From positions 124,001-188,000 of the forward strand of contig JAEUVJ010000018.1 of NCBI GenBank assembly GCA_016787085.1: a stretch of DNA of 64,000 nt, written 5' to 3'. The DNA is from Chitinophagaceae bacterium. Its GTDB lineage: Bacteria > Bacteroidota > Bacteroidia > Chitinophagales > Chitinophagaceae. Below, one piece after another: positions 17,639-26,417 of the stretch (the stretch's first letter is position 1; each line of letters starts with the position of its first letter). The position numbers were made by a program, and so were the translations under genes. The notes under the pieces were generated by a model. That model saw only the letters and a list, made by a program, of their open reading frames with translations, had not been told where the DNA came from and made no database searches.

Positions 17639-20056
17639 ATGATAAGAAACTACTTTAAAGTTGCCATCCGCTATCTTTTGCGGAACAGGGGTTACACCGC
17701 TATCAACGTACTGGGTTTAGCGATCGGTATCACCTGCTGTATACTTATCATGCTTTTTGTCCGTAGCGAATGGAGTTACGACAAGTTTCATTCAAAGTCG
17801 GACCGGCTATATCGTGCCTGGCTGCATGAACAATATGAAGGCCAGTCATTCACCAATACGGTTACGCCGATCCCGTTAGGACCGGCGCTGCAGGCCAATG
17901 TCCCTGAAATAGAATCAAACTGCCGGGTATATGCGTTCAATACATTGGTGCAATACAAGGGTAACTGCTTTAATGAACCGGTCAATATGGTTGATTCAAC
18001 CTTTTTCCGGTTGTTTGACTTCAAAATAATACAGGGCAACAAGAGCACAGCATTATCCGATGCTAAGTCGCTGGTCATTTCAGAAGAGTTGGCCAAAAAG
18101 TATTTTGGAAATGAGCAGGCAATTGGAAAAAATCTTGAATTGCAATTGGGAGGGGACACGGTTTTGTTTACGGTTTCTGCTGTTGCTGCAAAGGTGCCGA
18201 CGGAATCAAGTATCCGGTTTGAGATGCTGATCCCCCATTCTAATGAACACTATTTATTTAATGAAAGGGTAAGGACCAGCGGATGGACACAGGTATTTGA
18301 AGAAACATACCTGCTGGTAAAAGAAGGAAAGACCGGGAAGGATGCCGAACAAAAAATTCCTGCATTGGTAAAACAGATCGCAGGGGAGGATTATGTAGAA
18401 GGGCAGTATAATATTCACCTGCAGCCAATGACCGACATTCATTTGAACAAAAAACTGCCTGCTGGCAATTTGCCTGTCAGCGACCCTGCTTACTCTTATA
18501 TCATCGGCATTATCGGCATACTGGTGCTGTTGATCGCCTGCATTAATTTTGTCACTCTTTCTATCGGTCGTTCCACTACCAGGGCACTGGAAGTGGGTGT
18601 ACGAAAAGTAATGGGGGCCGAAAGACCCCAGCTGATCCGGCAGTTTTGGGGAGAGGCATTGCTGGTGGTTATTGTATCTTTTATTATAGCGGCAGGGCTT
18701 TCCATTTTATTATTAGCGCCATTCAATAGTATTGTCAATAAGGAACTGGTGCTTGCTTTTGACGGCTTTACTGTTTTGTTTTTTACAGCCATCATTATTC
18801 TTGTTGGGCTTATTGCCGGCATATATCCGGCGATTATTCTTTCCGCATTTGCACCAGTCAGGGTGTTGAAAGGCCGTTTGCAATCGGGTCCGGCCATCGG
18901 ATTATTTCGCAAAGGTCTTATCATCGGGCAATTTGTGGCTTCCATCATGATGATCATTAGCACTATTGTGATCGGGCAGCAACTTAGTTTTTTACGGGAT
19001 AAAAATCTTGGGTATGACAGGGAGCATGTTGTCATTGTTCCTACCAATAAGTCAAGGAGTGAAGGTATGCCTTTGGCAGAGCGGTTTAAAGCCGAGCTCG
19101 CAAAAAATCCACAGGTCATCAATAGCAGTATCAGCCTGTTCAGCTTTTCTGAGCCGGGATGGATGAACCTTGGCTATGAGGATGATAATAAAGTATACCG
19201 GAATTTCCGGATGAATGCTATTGATGCCGACTTTGTGAAGAGCATGGGCCTGCAAATTATTTCCGGGAGAAATTTTTCCAAAGACAATCCTGCGGACATA
19301 ACCAGCTCTATGATCGTGAATGAAGCATTGGTAAAAGAGTATGGATGGACAGATCCCATCGGCCGGAAATTGCCTGGTAGTTACGAGCAACGTGTGATCG
19401 GGGTGGTTAAGGATTTTCATTTCCAGTCATTGCATACACCCATTCAGCCGCTGGCGTTGGTGATGCGTCCCGACTCGATGTTCCGGAGATCCAATGATAT
19501 AAGTTCTCCTTTTGCTACACAGCCAAGGATAAATATTCGGTTAAAAGCAGGCAATGTACAGGATCATATTGCTTCTTTAAATGCGGCATGGAGATCCGTT
19601 GCGGGCAGCCAGGAGTTTGAGTATAGATTTTTGGATGACGCATTGGATGCCATGTATAAAAAGGAACAGCATTTTGGCATGGTCGTTAATTACGCATCTG
19701 TTCTCTCCATTTTTATTGCCTGTATGGGGTTATTTGGCCTGGCCACGCTGGTAGTGACCAAACGAACAAAGGAGATCGGTATTCGCAAAGTGCTTGGGGC
19801 GGATGTAAAAGGGCTGGTCGGATTATTATCAAAAGATTTTATTGTGCTGGTTGCCATTGCAGCATTGATTGCTTTCCCGGTTGCCTGGTGGGTATTGGAT
19901 AAATGGCTGCAGGATTTTGCTTATCGTATAGCTATTGAATGGTGGGTGTTTATTGCAGCAGCAGCTATTGCATTGCTGATCGCATTACTTACTGTGAGTT
20001 TCCAGGCTATCAAAGCGGCGATCCGCAACCCGGTTAAATCGTTGCGAACCGAGTGA
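17639..20056 (+). CDS. FtsX-like permease 5 of the tandem array
   Basis: This 805-residue protein has the N-terminal helix AINVLGLAIGITCCILIMLF, central helices at about 285-405, helix GLIIGQFVASIMMIISTIVI near 430 and three C-terminal helices. Coupling motifs are RALEVGVRKVMGAERPQ and RTKEIGIRKVLGAD, ending in NPVKSLRTE. It begins 11 bp after permease 4. A terminator and a sigma-54-like promoter follow, so it may be the last gene of the first transcription unit. Confidence 0.92.
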   Translation: MIRNYFKVAIRYLLRNRGYTAINVLGLAIGITCCILIMLFVRSEWSYDKFHSKSDRLYRAWLHEQYEGQSFTNTVTPIPLGPALQANVPEIESNCRVYAFNTLVQYKGNCFNEPVNMVDSTFFRLFDFKIIQGNKSTALSDAKSLVISEELAKKYFGNEQAIGKNLELQLGGDTVLFTVSAVAAKVPTESSIRFEMLIPHSNEHYLFNERVRTSGWTQVFEETYLLVKEGKTGKDAEQKIPALVKQIAGEDYVEGQYNIHLQPMTDIHLNKKLPAGNLPVSDPAYSYIIGIIGILVLLIACINFVTLSIGRSTTRALEVGVRKVMGAERPQLIRQFWGEALLVVIVSFIIAAGLSILLLAPFNSIVNKELVLAFDGFTVLFFTAIIILVGLIAGIYPAIILSAFAPVRVLKGRLQSGPAIGLFRKGLIIGQFVASIMMIISTIVIGQQLSFLRDKNLGYDREHVVIVPTNKSRSEGMPLAERFKAELAKNPQVINSSISLFSFSEPGWMNLGYEDDNKVYRNFRMNAIDADFVKSMGLQIISGRNFSKDNPADITSSMIVNEALVKEYGWTDPIGRKLPGSYEQRVIGVVKDFHFQSLHTPIQPLALVMRPDSMFRRSNDISSPFATQPRINIRLKAGNVQDHIASLNAAWRSVAGSQEFEYRFLDDALDAMYKKEQHFGMVVNYASVLSIFIACMGLFGLATLVVTKRTKEIGIRKVLGADVKGLVGLLSKDFIVLVAIAALIAFPVAWWVLDKWLQDFAYRIAIEWWVFIAAAAIALLIALLTVSFQAIKAAIRNPVKSLRTE

Positions 20057-20063
20057 CCCTGCC

Positions 20064-20100
20064 TGTACGAATCTGTACGTAAACTGTCCGTTTTCGTACA
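20064..20100. promoter_or_regulatory. Two tandem operator-like sites, candidate enhancer for the NtrC-type activator
   Basis: TGTACGAATCTGTACG (20064-20079) and TGTCCGTTTTCGTACA (20085-20100) are two 16-bp elements. The second is a 6-4-6 inverted repeat with one mismatch. Their starts are 21 bp apart, two helical turns. They lie about 75-115 bp upstream of the predicted sigma-54 start site, a typical enhancer position. The embedded AAACTGTCCG recurs in reverse orientation at 5429-5438, upstream of the first unit. Confidence 0.45.
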
Positions 20101-20123
20101 CCTGTTGCCTGGTACAGTTTATG

Positions 20124-20147
20124 AAGCCCTGTTAATCAGGGCTTTTT
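20124..20147 (+). terminator. Rho-independent terminator between permeases 5 and 6
   Basis: AAGCCCTG (20124-20131) pairs perfectly with CAGGGCTT (20137-20144) around a 5-nt loop and runs into five T residues. It should end or reduce transcription from upstream before permease 6. Confidence 0.85.
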
Positions 20148-20150
20148 GTA

Positions 20151-20167
20151 TTGGCACAGGGTTGGGT
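20151..20167 (+). promoter_or_regulatory. Sigma-54-like promoter for permease 6, ATPase 2 and TolC
   Basis: TTGGCACAGGGTTGGGT has a perfect -24 box (TTGGCAC). At the -12 position it has TGGGT where TTGCW is expected, so the -12 box is weak. It begins 3 bp after the terminator, and a start site near 20178 would give a short leader to the ATG at 20195. Confidence 0.45.
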
Positions 20168-20194
20168 AAGAACATAGCAACTAATTCAAACCGC

Positions 20195-22645
20195 ATGATC
20201 AGGAACTATTTACTTATTGCTTTCAGGAGTTTCTGGAAACATAAATTGTTTTCACTGATCAACATGGCAGGCCTGGCCATTGGGATCAGCGCTGCACTGG
20301 TCATTTACCTGCTGGTCAGTTATGAGTTCAGTTTTGATACTTTTCATAGGGACAGGAGACAGATCTACCGCGTGGTATCACAGTTGGATTTTCCTGATCA
20401 GCTGATCAAGAATGGCGGAGTATGTGCGCCATTGCCGGATGCAGTGAAAAAGGAAGTGACGGGGATTGAAGCCTCTGCCGCTTTTCACCAGTTTAATGGT
20501 GATGCCAAAGTGGAAGTTTCTGTTTCCGGCAGTGATGCGCACAGGAAGCTTTTTAAAAAACAGAATGATATCATTTTAACCGACGGCGATTATTTTAAAC
20601 TATTTCAATACGAATGGCTGGCCGGATCACCTGATGTGTCATTGACAGCGCCTTTCCAGGTGGTACTAACGGAAAGCAGGGCCCGGTTATATTTTGGAGA
20701 TAAAGATATAGCGGCTATCCCCGGCAGCACGATCACCTATAATGATTCTATTATCACCAAAGTAACAGGCGTTGTAAAGGATATTAAAGAGAGAACGGAT
20801 CTCCTTTTCAAAGAATTCATTTCGCTGAAGACCATTACTGCTACCGGATTAAAGAATAATATGGGATGGGATGAATGGGGCAGCGTCAATTCGTCTTCAT
20901 TGTTTTTTGTAAAACTGAAAAAGGGTACCGCGGCGGCACATATCGAAAAGCAATTGGCCGCCTTGCGGGCCAAATATGCAAAAGATGATTATATGAAAAC
21001 GGTAAACCTCCTGCAGCCATTATCAGCACTGCATTTTGCCGGTGAGTTTGACTCTTTTGCAAAAAAGGAAGCGCATAAGCCTACGTTGTATGGTCTGCTG
21101 GCCGTTGCAGCTTTCTTATTGCTGCTTGGCTGCATCAATTTTATTAATCTCACCACAGCTCAGGCAGCGCTGCGGGCCAAAGAGATCGGCATTCGCAAGA
21201 CCATGGGCAGTTCAAAGTTTCATTTGGTATCCCAGTTTCTGGGCGAAACTTTCTTACTGACCTTGCTCGCTACGATTCTTTCCATTGTCATTACACCGGG
21301 CATTTTAAAGATTTTCTCAGATTTCATTCCGGAGGAGCTGCATTTTGGCATGATAGGCCAGCCACACATTATCCTGTTTATTCTTCTGCTTATCGTGGTG
21401 GTTACGTTGCTATCAGGATTTTACCCGGCACTGGTCTTATCGGGATTTAAACCGATACAGGTGATGAAGAACCAGGCAGCCTCTTCACCCGGTAAAACAC
21501 GGAAGACCCTGCTGCGGAGATCACTTACCATATCCCAGTTTGTCATTGCGCAGTTCTTTATTATAGCCACCATCCTGGTCAGTAAACAGATCAAATATGC
21601 GATCAATAAGGATATGGGTTTCCGGAAGGATGCCATTGTCAATTTTAATGCTCCATGGAATGCACCAGATAAGAATAAACGGTTTGTATTGCTGAATAAG
21701 ATACAGGCGATGCCGGAAGTAGCTGCCGTTTGTCTTGGAGGAAGTACCCCAGCCGCTTTTGGTTATTCATCCACCACCATGAAGTATAATGACGGGAAAA
21801 AAGAGACCGAAACAACAGTGGGAGTCAAGTATGCAAGTGAGGATTACTTCAGGATGTATGATATGAAGCTGGTGGCAGGCAGGTTCCCTGCCAAGAACGA
21901 TACAGCCGTGACCGAATATGCCATCAACGAAACATACGCAGGTTTTCTAGGATTTAAGGATCCCGGTGATGCTGTTGGTAAGTTTCTTGACAGGGGACAG
22001 AGGAAAGTGGTTATTTCAGGAGTATTGAAGGATTTTCATGATAAATCCATTCACTCAGCTATCAGACCGCTGGCCTATTCGAATGTAACCAGCAATCACG
22101 CTACGTTTCATATTCTTTTAAGACCCAATAGCGGAGGCGACACCTGGAAGAATGCTATTGCTAAGATCGAAAAAGACTGGAAGGAAGTATATCCTGATTT
22201 TGATTTTACGTACTCATTCTTTGATAAGACCATCGAACAATTCTACCAGGCAGAAAAAAATATTTCCCGGTTACTGGTATGGGCCACAGGCCTGGCGATC
22301 TTTATCAGTTGCCTGGGTATGCTTGGACTTGTTATCTATACTACTAACCAGCGGACAAAGGAGATCGGGGTAAGGAAAGTGTTAGGAGCGTCGGTTACGC
22401 AGATCGTTACACTGCTTTCAAGGGATTTTATGAAGCTTGTCATTCTTGCCTTTATCATAGCGGCGCCACTGACCTGGTGGGTGCTGAATAAATGGCTGGA
22501 GGATTTTGCTTATCGTACTCCTGTCAGCTGGTGGGTGTTTGCAGGCGGAGGATTGCTGATGGTGATCATTGCGTTGCTTACCCTGAGCGTACAGACAGTT
22601 CGTTCGGCTATCGCTAACCCGGTTAAATCTTTACGAACAGAATGA
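20195..22645 (+). CDS. FtsX-like permease 6 of the array
   Basis: Translation from 20195 gives an 816-residue protein starting MIRNYLLIAFRSFWKHKLFS, which aligns with the other permeases. The in-frame ATG at 20105 would add 30 residues read across the terminator and promoter, so I reject it. The layout is again helix, periplasmic domain, helices (about 280-415), helix near 445, second periplasmic domain and three C-terminal helices. Coupling motifs are RAKEIGIRKTMGSSKF and RTKEIGVRKVLGAS, ending in ANPVKSLRTE. It is followed by its own ATPase gene and tolC. Confidence 0.92.
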   Translation: MIRNYLLIAFRSFWKHKLFSLINMAGLAIGISAALVIYLLVSYEFSFDTFHRDRRQIYRVVSQLDFPDQLIKNGGVCAPLPDAVKKEVTGIEASAAFHQFNGDAKVEVSVSGSDAHRKLFKKQNDIILTDGDYFKLFQYEWLAGSPDVSLTAPFQVVLTESRARLYFGDKDIAAIPGSTITYNDSIITKVTGVVKDIKERTDLLFKEFISLKTITATGLKNNMGWDEWGSVNSSSLFFVKLKKGTAAAHIEKQLAALRAKYAKDDYMKTVNLLQPLSALHFAGEFDSFAKKEAHKPTLYGLLAVAAFLLLLGCINFINLTTAQAALRAKEIGIRKTMGSSKFHLVSQFLGETFLLTLLATILSIVITPGILKIFSDFIPEELHFGMIGQPHIILFILLLIVVVTLLSGFYPALVLSGFKPIQVMKNQAASSPGKTRKTLLRRSLTISQFVIAQFFIIATILVSKQIKYAINKDMGFRKDAIVNFNAPWNAPDKNKRFVLLNKIQAMPEVAAVCLGGSTPAAFGYSSTTMKYNDGKKETETTVGVKYASEDYFRMYDMKLVAGRFPAKNDTAVTEYAINETYAGFLGFKDPGDAVGKFLDRGQRKVVISGVLKDFHDKSIHSAIRPLAYSNVTSNHATFHILLRPNSGGDTWKNAIAKIEKDWKEVYPDFDFTYSFFDKTIEQFYQAEKNISRLLVWATGLAIFISCLGMLGLVIYTTNQRTKEIGVRKVLGASVTQIVTLLSRDFMKLVILAFIIAAPLTWWVLNKWLEDFAYRTPVSWWVFAGGGLLMVIIALLTLSVQTVRSAIANPVKSLRTE

Positions 22646-22737
22646 GTAAAGATGTAATCCCAGCCGAAGCGTCAGGGTAAAATCGCTAAACAAAGAATAA
22701 AATATGGGACTACTTTACAGCAGAATAAACAAATGAT

Positions 22738-23400
22738 ATGCTCGAACTTAAAGGAATTTATAAATGGGTCAATACAGGAAATAACCGGGTATTCCTGTTG
22801 AAAGATGTTGATCTTTCAGTACAACCGGGAGAATTTATTTCGATCATGGGGCCGTCCGGATCGGGAAAATCCACCTTACTGAACGTGATCGGTATGCTGG
22901 ATACGTTTGACCAGGGAGAATACAATTTCCTTCATGAACCCGTGCACAAACTGAAAGAAAAGCAACGATCATCTTTATATAAACAATATATCGGCTTTGT
23001 GTTTCAGGCGTATCACCTGATAGATGAACTGACCGTGTATGAGAATATAGAGACACCACTGATCTATCAGGACATCAAAACATCGGAAAGAAAAGCGATG
23101 GTGGCTGATGTGCTCGATCGTTTCCAGATCGTAGGAAAGAAAGATCTTTTTCCTACGCAGTTGTCGGGAGGTCAGCAACAACTGGTAGGTATTGCCAGGG
23201 CACTGATCGCCAGGCCGAAATTATTACTGGCCGATGAGCCGACCGGGAACCTGAATTCCAAACAAGGAGAAGAGATCATGGGCCTTTTCAAACAACTGAA
23301 CGATGAGGGGATGACCATCATACAGGTAACACATTCGGAAAAAAATGCGGCGTATGGATCACGCATCATTAACCTGCTGGATGGAATGGTAGCCCGGTAA
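22738..23400 (+). CDS. Second ABC transporter ATPase of the cluster, LolD/MacB type
   Basis: The 220-residue protein has Walker A GPSGSGKST, Q-loop GFVFQAYHLI, signature LSGGQQQLVGIARAL, Walker [13 protein letters not shown] and H-loop IQVTHSEKN. Relative to ATPase 1 the usual QQRVA reads QQLVG and the D-loop Asp of GNLD is Asn. These changes lie at the dimer interface and may mark a subfamily with altered hydrolysis. It may work with permease 6 or form a heterodimer with ATPase 1. Confidence 0.93.
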   Translation: MLELKGIYKWVNTGNNRVFLLKDVDLSVQPGEFISIMGPSGSGKSTLLNVIGMLDTFDQGEYNFLHEPVHKLKEKQRSSLYKQYIGFVFQAYHLIDELTVYENIETPLIYQDIKTSERKAMVADVLDRFQIVGKKDLFPTQLSGGQQQLVGIARALIARPKLLLADEPTGNLNSKQGEEIMGLFKQLNDEGMTIIQVTHSEKNAAYGSRIINLLDGMVAR

Positions 23401-23425
23401 AAATCAGACTAATCAAAAGAAAATT

Positions 23426-24862
23426 ATGAAAAGAATAGTGGCAGTGACAGCAGGGATCAGTTGGTTCCTGGCAGGGTTTACCAGTTATGCCCAGCAAACA
23501 ACCGCGGCTGCATTTAACCTGAAGCATTGTATAGAAACCGGCATCTCCAACAGCCTTGACGTGAATCAAAGCGGGCTGGACATGCAGCGCAGCAGGATCA
23601 ACTGGAACCAGGCAAAGCTGAATATGCTGCCTGATCTGAATGGAACAGCCAGTACCGGAGTCAACCAGGGCCGGAGTATTGATCCCTTTACTAACGGGTA
23701 CATCAATCAGCAGGTCAATTATTCCAGCTATGGAATATCCAGCGGGGTAGTGTTATTCAACGGGCTTTCTATGCAGCATACGGTGAAACAAAATGCACTG
23801 GCCTACGAAGCTTCTAAAATGGACTGGCAGCAGGCAAAGGACGACCTGACTATTAATATCATCCTGGCTTACCTGCAGGTATTGGCGAATGAAGACCTGC
23901 TGGTACAGGCCCGCAACCAGGCTGACCTTTCAAAGAAACAGGTGGAACGATTAGAGATCATGAACAAAGAAGGCGCTATTCTTCCTTCTCAGCTTTATGA
24001 TCTGAAAGGGCAGTATGCTGGTGACCAGGTAGCGATCATCAATGCACAGAATGCCCTGGCGCTGTCTAAGAATTCACTATGCCGTCTGATGAACATACCC
24101 TATGACAAGAATATGAAGCTGGAGAGAATAGACGCGGAAAGTTATGCTGTAAAATATGAGGACAGCCCGGATAAGATCTACCAGGAATCATTGCAAAAAT
24201 TTTCCCTGATCAAAGCCGCAGACCTGCGCAGGCAAAGTGCAGCAATCGGGGTAAAGGCAGTAAAAGGTCTCCTGTACCCGGTGCTGGTACTTGGCGGTAA
24301 TGCCAACACGAACTATTCAAGCGCTGCCAGGAATGATATCTTTCTTGGTACGTCGGATGTCACCACGAATGACTATGTGATGGTGAATGGTACACCCAGC
24401 CCGGTGATTCGGAAACAAAGCAATTTTCAATCAGAGAAGATCGGCTATAACCAGCAACTGAATAATAACCTGTTTACCTCTGTTAATCTTAGTTTGCGGA
24501 TCCCTCTTTTCAATTCATGGCAGGTAAGGAACCGGATCAAACTGGCACAGCTGACATTGAAGAATAATGATATGGCTGCTGCTACAGCCAAAACACAACT
24601 GCAGCAGGCCGTTGAGCAGGCATATATCACTATGACATCGGCATCAGAAAGATTCAAAGTGTTGATGGAGCAGGCTCATGCGTACAGCGAATCATTCCGC
24701 ACTGTAGATATACGGTTCAATGCCGGGCTGGGGAATTCTATAGACTACCTGACGGCTAAAAATAATCTTGATCGTTCCAATATCAATCTGATCAATGCAA
24801 AGTATGAGTATGTCCTGCGCACAAGAGTGCTGGATTACTACCAGGGAAAACAGTTATGGTAA
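23426..24862 (+). CDS. TolC-family outer-membrane efflux protein
   Basis: The 478-residue protein starts with a signal peptide ending near SYAQQ. It then has the two OEP repeats typical of TolC: a first half with GISNSLDVNQSGLDMQRSRI, and a second half (from about 250) with helical LRRQSAAIGVKAVKG and LAQLTLKNNDMAAATAKTQL, ending in YEYVLRTRVLDYYQGK. It supplies the outer-membrane channel for the adaptor and ABC proteins upstream. Its stop is 7 bp from the stop of the convergent GH88 gene, and its terminator lies inside that gene. Confidence 0.95.
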   Translation: MKRIVAVTAGISWFLAGFTSYAQQTTAAAFNLKHCIETGISNSLDVNQSGLDMQRSRINWNQAKLNMLPDLNGTASTGVNQGRSIDPFTNGYINQQVNYSSYGISSGVVLFNGLSMQHTVKQNALAYEASKMDWQQAKDDLTINIILAYLQVLANEDLLVQARNQADLSKKQVERLEIMNKEGAILPSQLYDLKGQYAGDQVAIINAQNALALSKNSLCRLMNIPYDKNMKLERIDAESYAVKYEDSPDKIYQESLQKFSLIKAADLRRQSAAIGVKAVKGLLYPVLVLGGNANTNYSSAARNDIFLGTSDVTTNDYVMVNGTPSPVIRKQSNFQSEKIGYNQQLNNNLFTSVNLSLRIPLFNSWQVRNRIKLAQLTLKNNDMAAATAKTQLQQAVEQAYITMTSASERFKVLMEQAHAYSESFRTVDIRFNAGLGNSIDYLTAKNNLDRSNINLINAKYEYVLRTRVLDYYQGKQLW

Positions 24863-24869
24863 GACGAGT

Positions 24870-26096
24870 TTATTTTGCCGGCGTTCCCGGCTTTTTGTAA
24901 CGGATCATGGCTTCTATAAAATAATAATCCGCATACGTCAGCGGTACATCCACTTCTGTTTTATTGGGCATGTGGCCTACGCCATGCTGAATAAGGAAAC
25001 CACCGTTTTTTCCCGGTGCTGCTTTATATAAAGGGCCCGACAAAGTTTTGAGTATGGTTTCCGAAAGCTTCAGGTAATGATGGGCATCATCCTTGTTTTG
25101 GGTATAGCCGCTCAGTTCAATGAGTGCAGAAGCAGTAATGGCCGCTGCCGAAGCATCACGTAATGCATCAGGTATACCGGGGGCATTAAAGTCCCAGTAG
25201 GGGATACCGTCTGCGGGCAGGCTGGGATGTGTAAACATAAAGTCAGCGATCTTTATGGCCTGTTCGAGATAAACAGGATCTTTTGTTTCCCGGTACGTAG
25301 CGGTATAACCGTACAGTCCCCAGGCTTGTCCTCTTGCCCAGGCTGATTCATCGGCTGCTCCCTGTGCCGTGCGTTTTTGTTTGACCGCACCTCTTTCGGG
25401 ATCGTAGTTCAATACATGATAGGAGCTATTGTCGTCACGGAAGTGGTTTTTGATCGTAGTATTGGCATGGGTGACAGCTATCTTATAAAAAGAGGAGTCG
25501 CCGCTGACCTTTGTGGCCCAGAACAACAACTCCAGGTTCATCATGTTGTCAATGATCACAAGAAAATCACCGGCCTTCGAATCCCATGATTTGATGCAAC
25601 CTGTTTTGGGATTGAACCGGGTACACAATGACTTTGCACTGGTGAGAAGGATATCCTTATAGGCTGGTTTGGCGGCTATTCGGTTTGCATTGCCAAAACT
25701 GCAAAACATCATAAAACCGAGATCATGTGTAGATGTATTATTCTTTTCCTTTTCCAGTACCTGTAGTATCCTTTCCGCTTCTGTATAGAGGGCCCGGTCC
25801 TTTGTTTGTTCATACAGGTACAAAAGTGTTCCGGGATAAAACCCGCTGCACCACCAGCCGGAGTTGCTGAATTCATATTCACCCGTGGCAGGAAAAAATG
25901 TTTTGGGGAACTTTTCTGCCGGCAGGTGTTGCGCCATTAGTTTATACTGGGCTGCTGCATCTGCAAAGTTCTTTTCTATTGTTTTCAGCAGTTCTTTGTC
26001 TTTTAGATATGGGCTGTTTTTCTGGGCAATTATGGACAGCGTATTTATCAGGAGAGAGCAGGTCATCAGCACCAGGAAGCGGGTTGATCGTTTCAT
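24870..26096 (-). CDS. GH88 unsaturated uronyl hydrolase
   Basis: The 408-residue protein has a signal peptide (cleavage after IIAQ) and the (alpha/alpha)6 barrel of GH88. The two conserved acidic segments are visible: HDLGFMMFCSFG (about residue 120) and LVIIDNMMNLELLFWA (about 180). ARGQAWGLYGY and the C-terminal YADYYFIEAMIRYKK are also typical. GH88 enzymes remove the 4,5-unsaturated uronic acid left by polysaccharide lyases, by hydration of the double bond. Given the pectin locus next to it, a pectin or rhamnogalacturonan fragment is a likely substrate, but glycosaminoglycan or xanthan substrates are known in the family. It is transcribed away from the PUL and converges on tolC. Confidence 0.9.
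   Translation of the reverse strand: MKRSTRFLVLMTCSLLINTLSIIAQKNSPYLKDKELLKTIEKNFADAAAQYKLMAQHLPAEKFPKTFFPATGEYEFSNSGWWCSGFYPGTLLYLYEQTKDRALYTEAERILQVLEKEKNNTSTHDLGFMMFCSFGNANRIAAKPAYKDILLTSAKSLCTRFNPKTGCIKSWDSKAGDFLVIIDNMMNLELLFWATKVSGDSSFYKIAVTHANTTIKNHFRDDNSSYHVLNYDPERGAVKQKRTAQGAADESAWARGQAWGLYGYTATYRETKDPVYLEQAIKIADFMFTHPSLPADGIPYWDFNAPGIPDALRDASAAAITASALIELSGYTQNKDDAHHYLKLSETILKTLSGPLYKAAPGKNGGFLIQHGVGHMPNKTEVDVPLTYADYYFIEAMIRYKKPGTPAK
24877..24896 (+). terminator. Terminator for the export cluster, embedded in the GH88 3' end
   Basis: GCCGG (24877-24881) pairs with CCGGC (24887-24891), followed by TTTTT. On the plus strand this is a short GC-rich terminator after tolC. On the minus strand it encodes the last residues of the GH88 protein and lacks a T tract. 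Confidence 0.6.
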
Positions 26097-26417
26097 ATAG
26101 CCATCTTTGATTTTACTGTTAGTATAACCGGGAATGCGAGCCCAACAAATATCTGTGATTTTAAGAGATAATACATGACGGCAGCCGGTATAGTATCCCG
26201 CTAAACAGCCTGCTTTTCACAAAATCGGGAAGCTGCTTTCGGGCGGTTCATTTTTCACAGCAACAGGTATCAGGGTCTGATGATCAGGGCCTTTGGCGGT
26301 TTGTTTTTCCGGGAACGATTGCGTAGAAAATCCGATGCTTTCAGGATAGAGCAGGATGATGAAATAAGATAAGCCTTCTATTATTGGAATAATTTTTAAT
26401 TTAACAATAGCTGCTAT
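26097..26417. other. Divergent intergenic region between GH88 and SusC 1 (321 bp)
   Basis: It holds the SusC 1 control element (26342-26386, listed separately). The rest should contain the GH88 promoter on the minus strand, but I see no clear consensus there. No open frame of note. Confidence 0.5.
26342..26386 (+). promoter_or_regulatory. SusC 1 promoter: CAGGAT direct repeat plus -7 box
   Basis: CAGGATAGAGCAGGAT (26342-26357) is a direct repeat with a 10-bp period. A -7-like box TATTATTG lies at 26379-26386, 39 bp before the ATG. Both elements recur upstream of SusC 2 at the same distances to the base. No TTTG -33 box is seen, so an activator bound to the repeat is likely to replace it. Confidence 0.6.

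Noticed and set aside
20105..20194. Upstream ATG for permease 6
   Set aside because: The 30 extra residues would be read across a strong terminator and the promoter, and they do not resemble the paralog N-termini.
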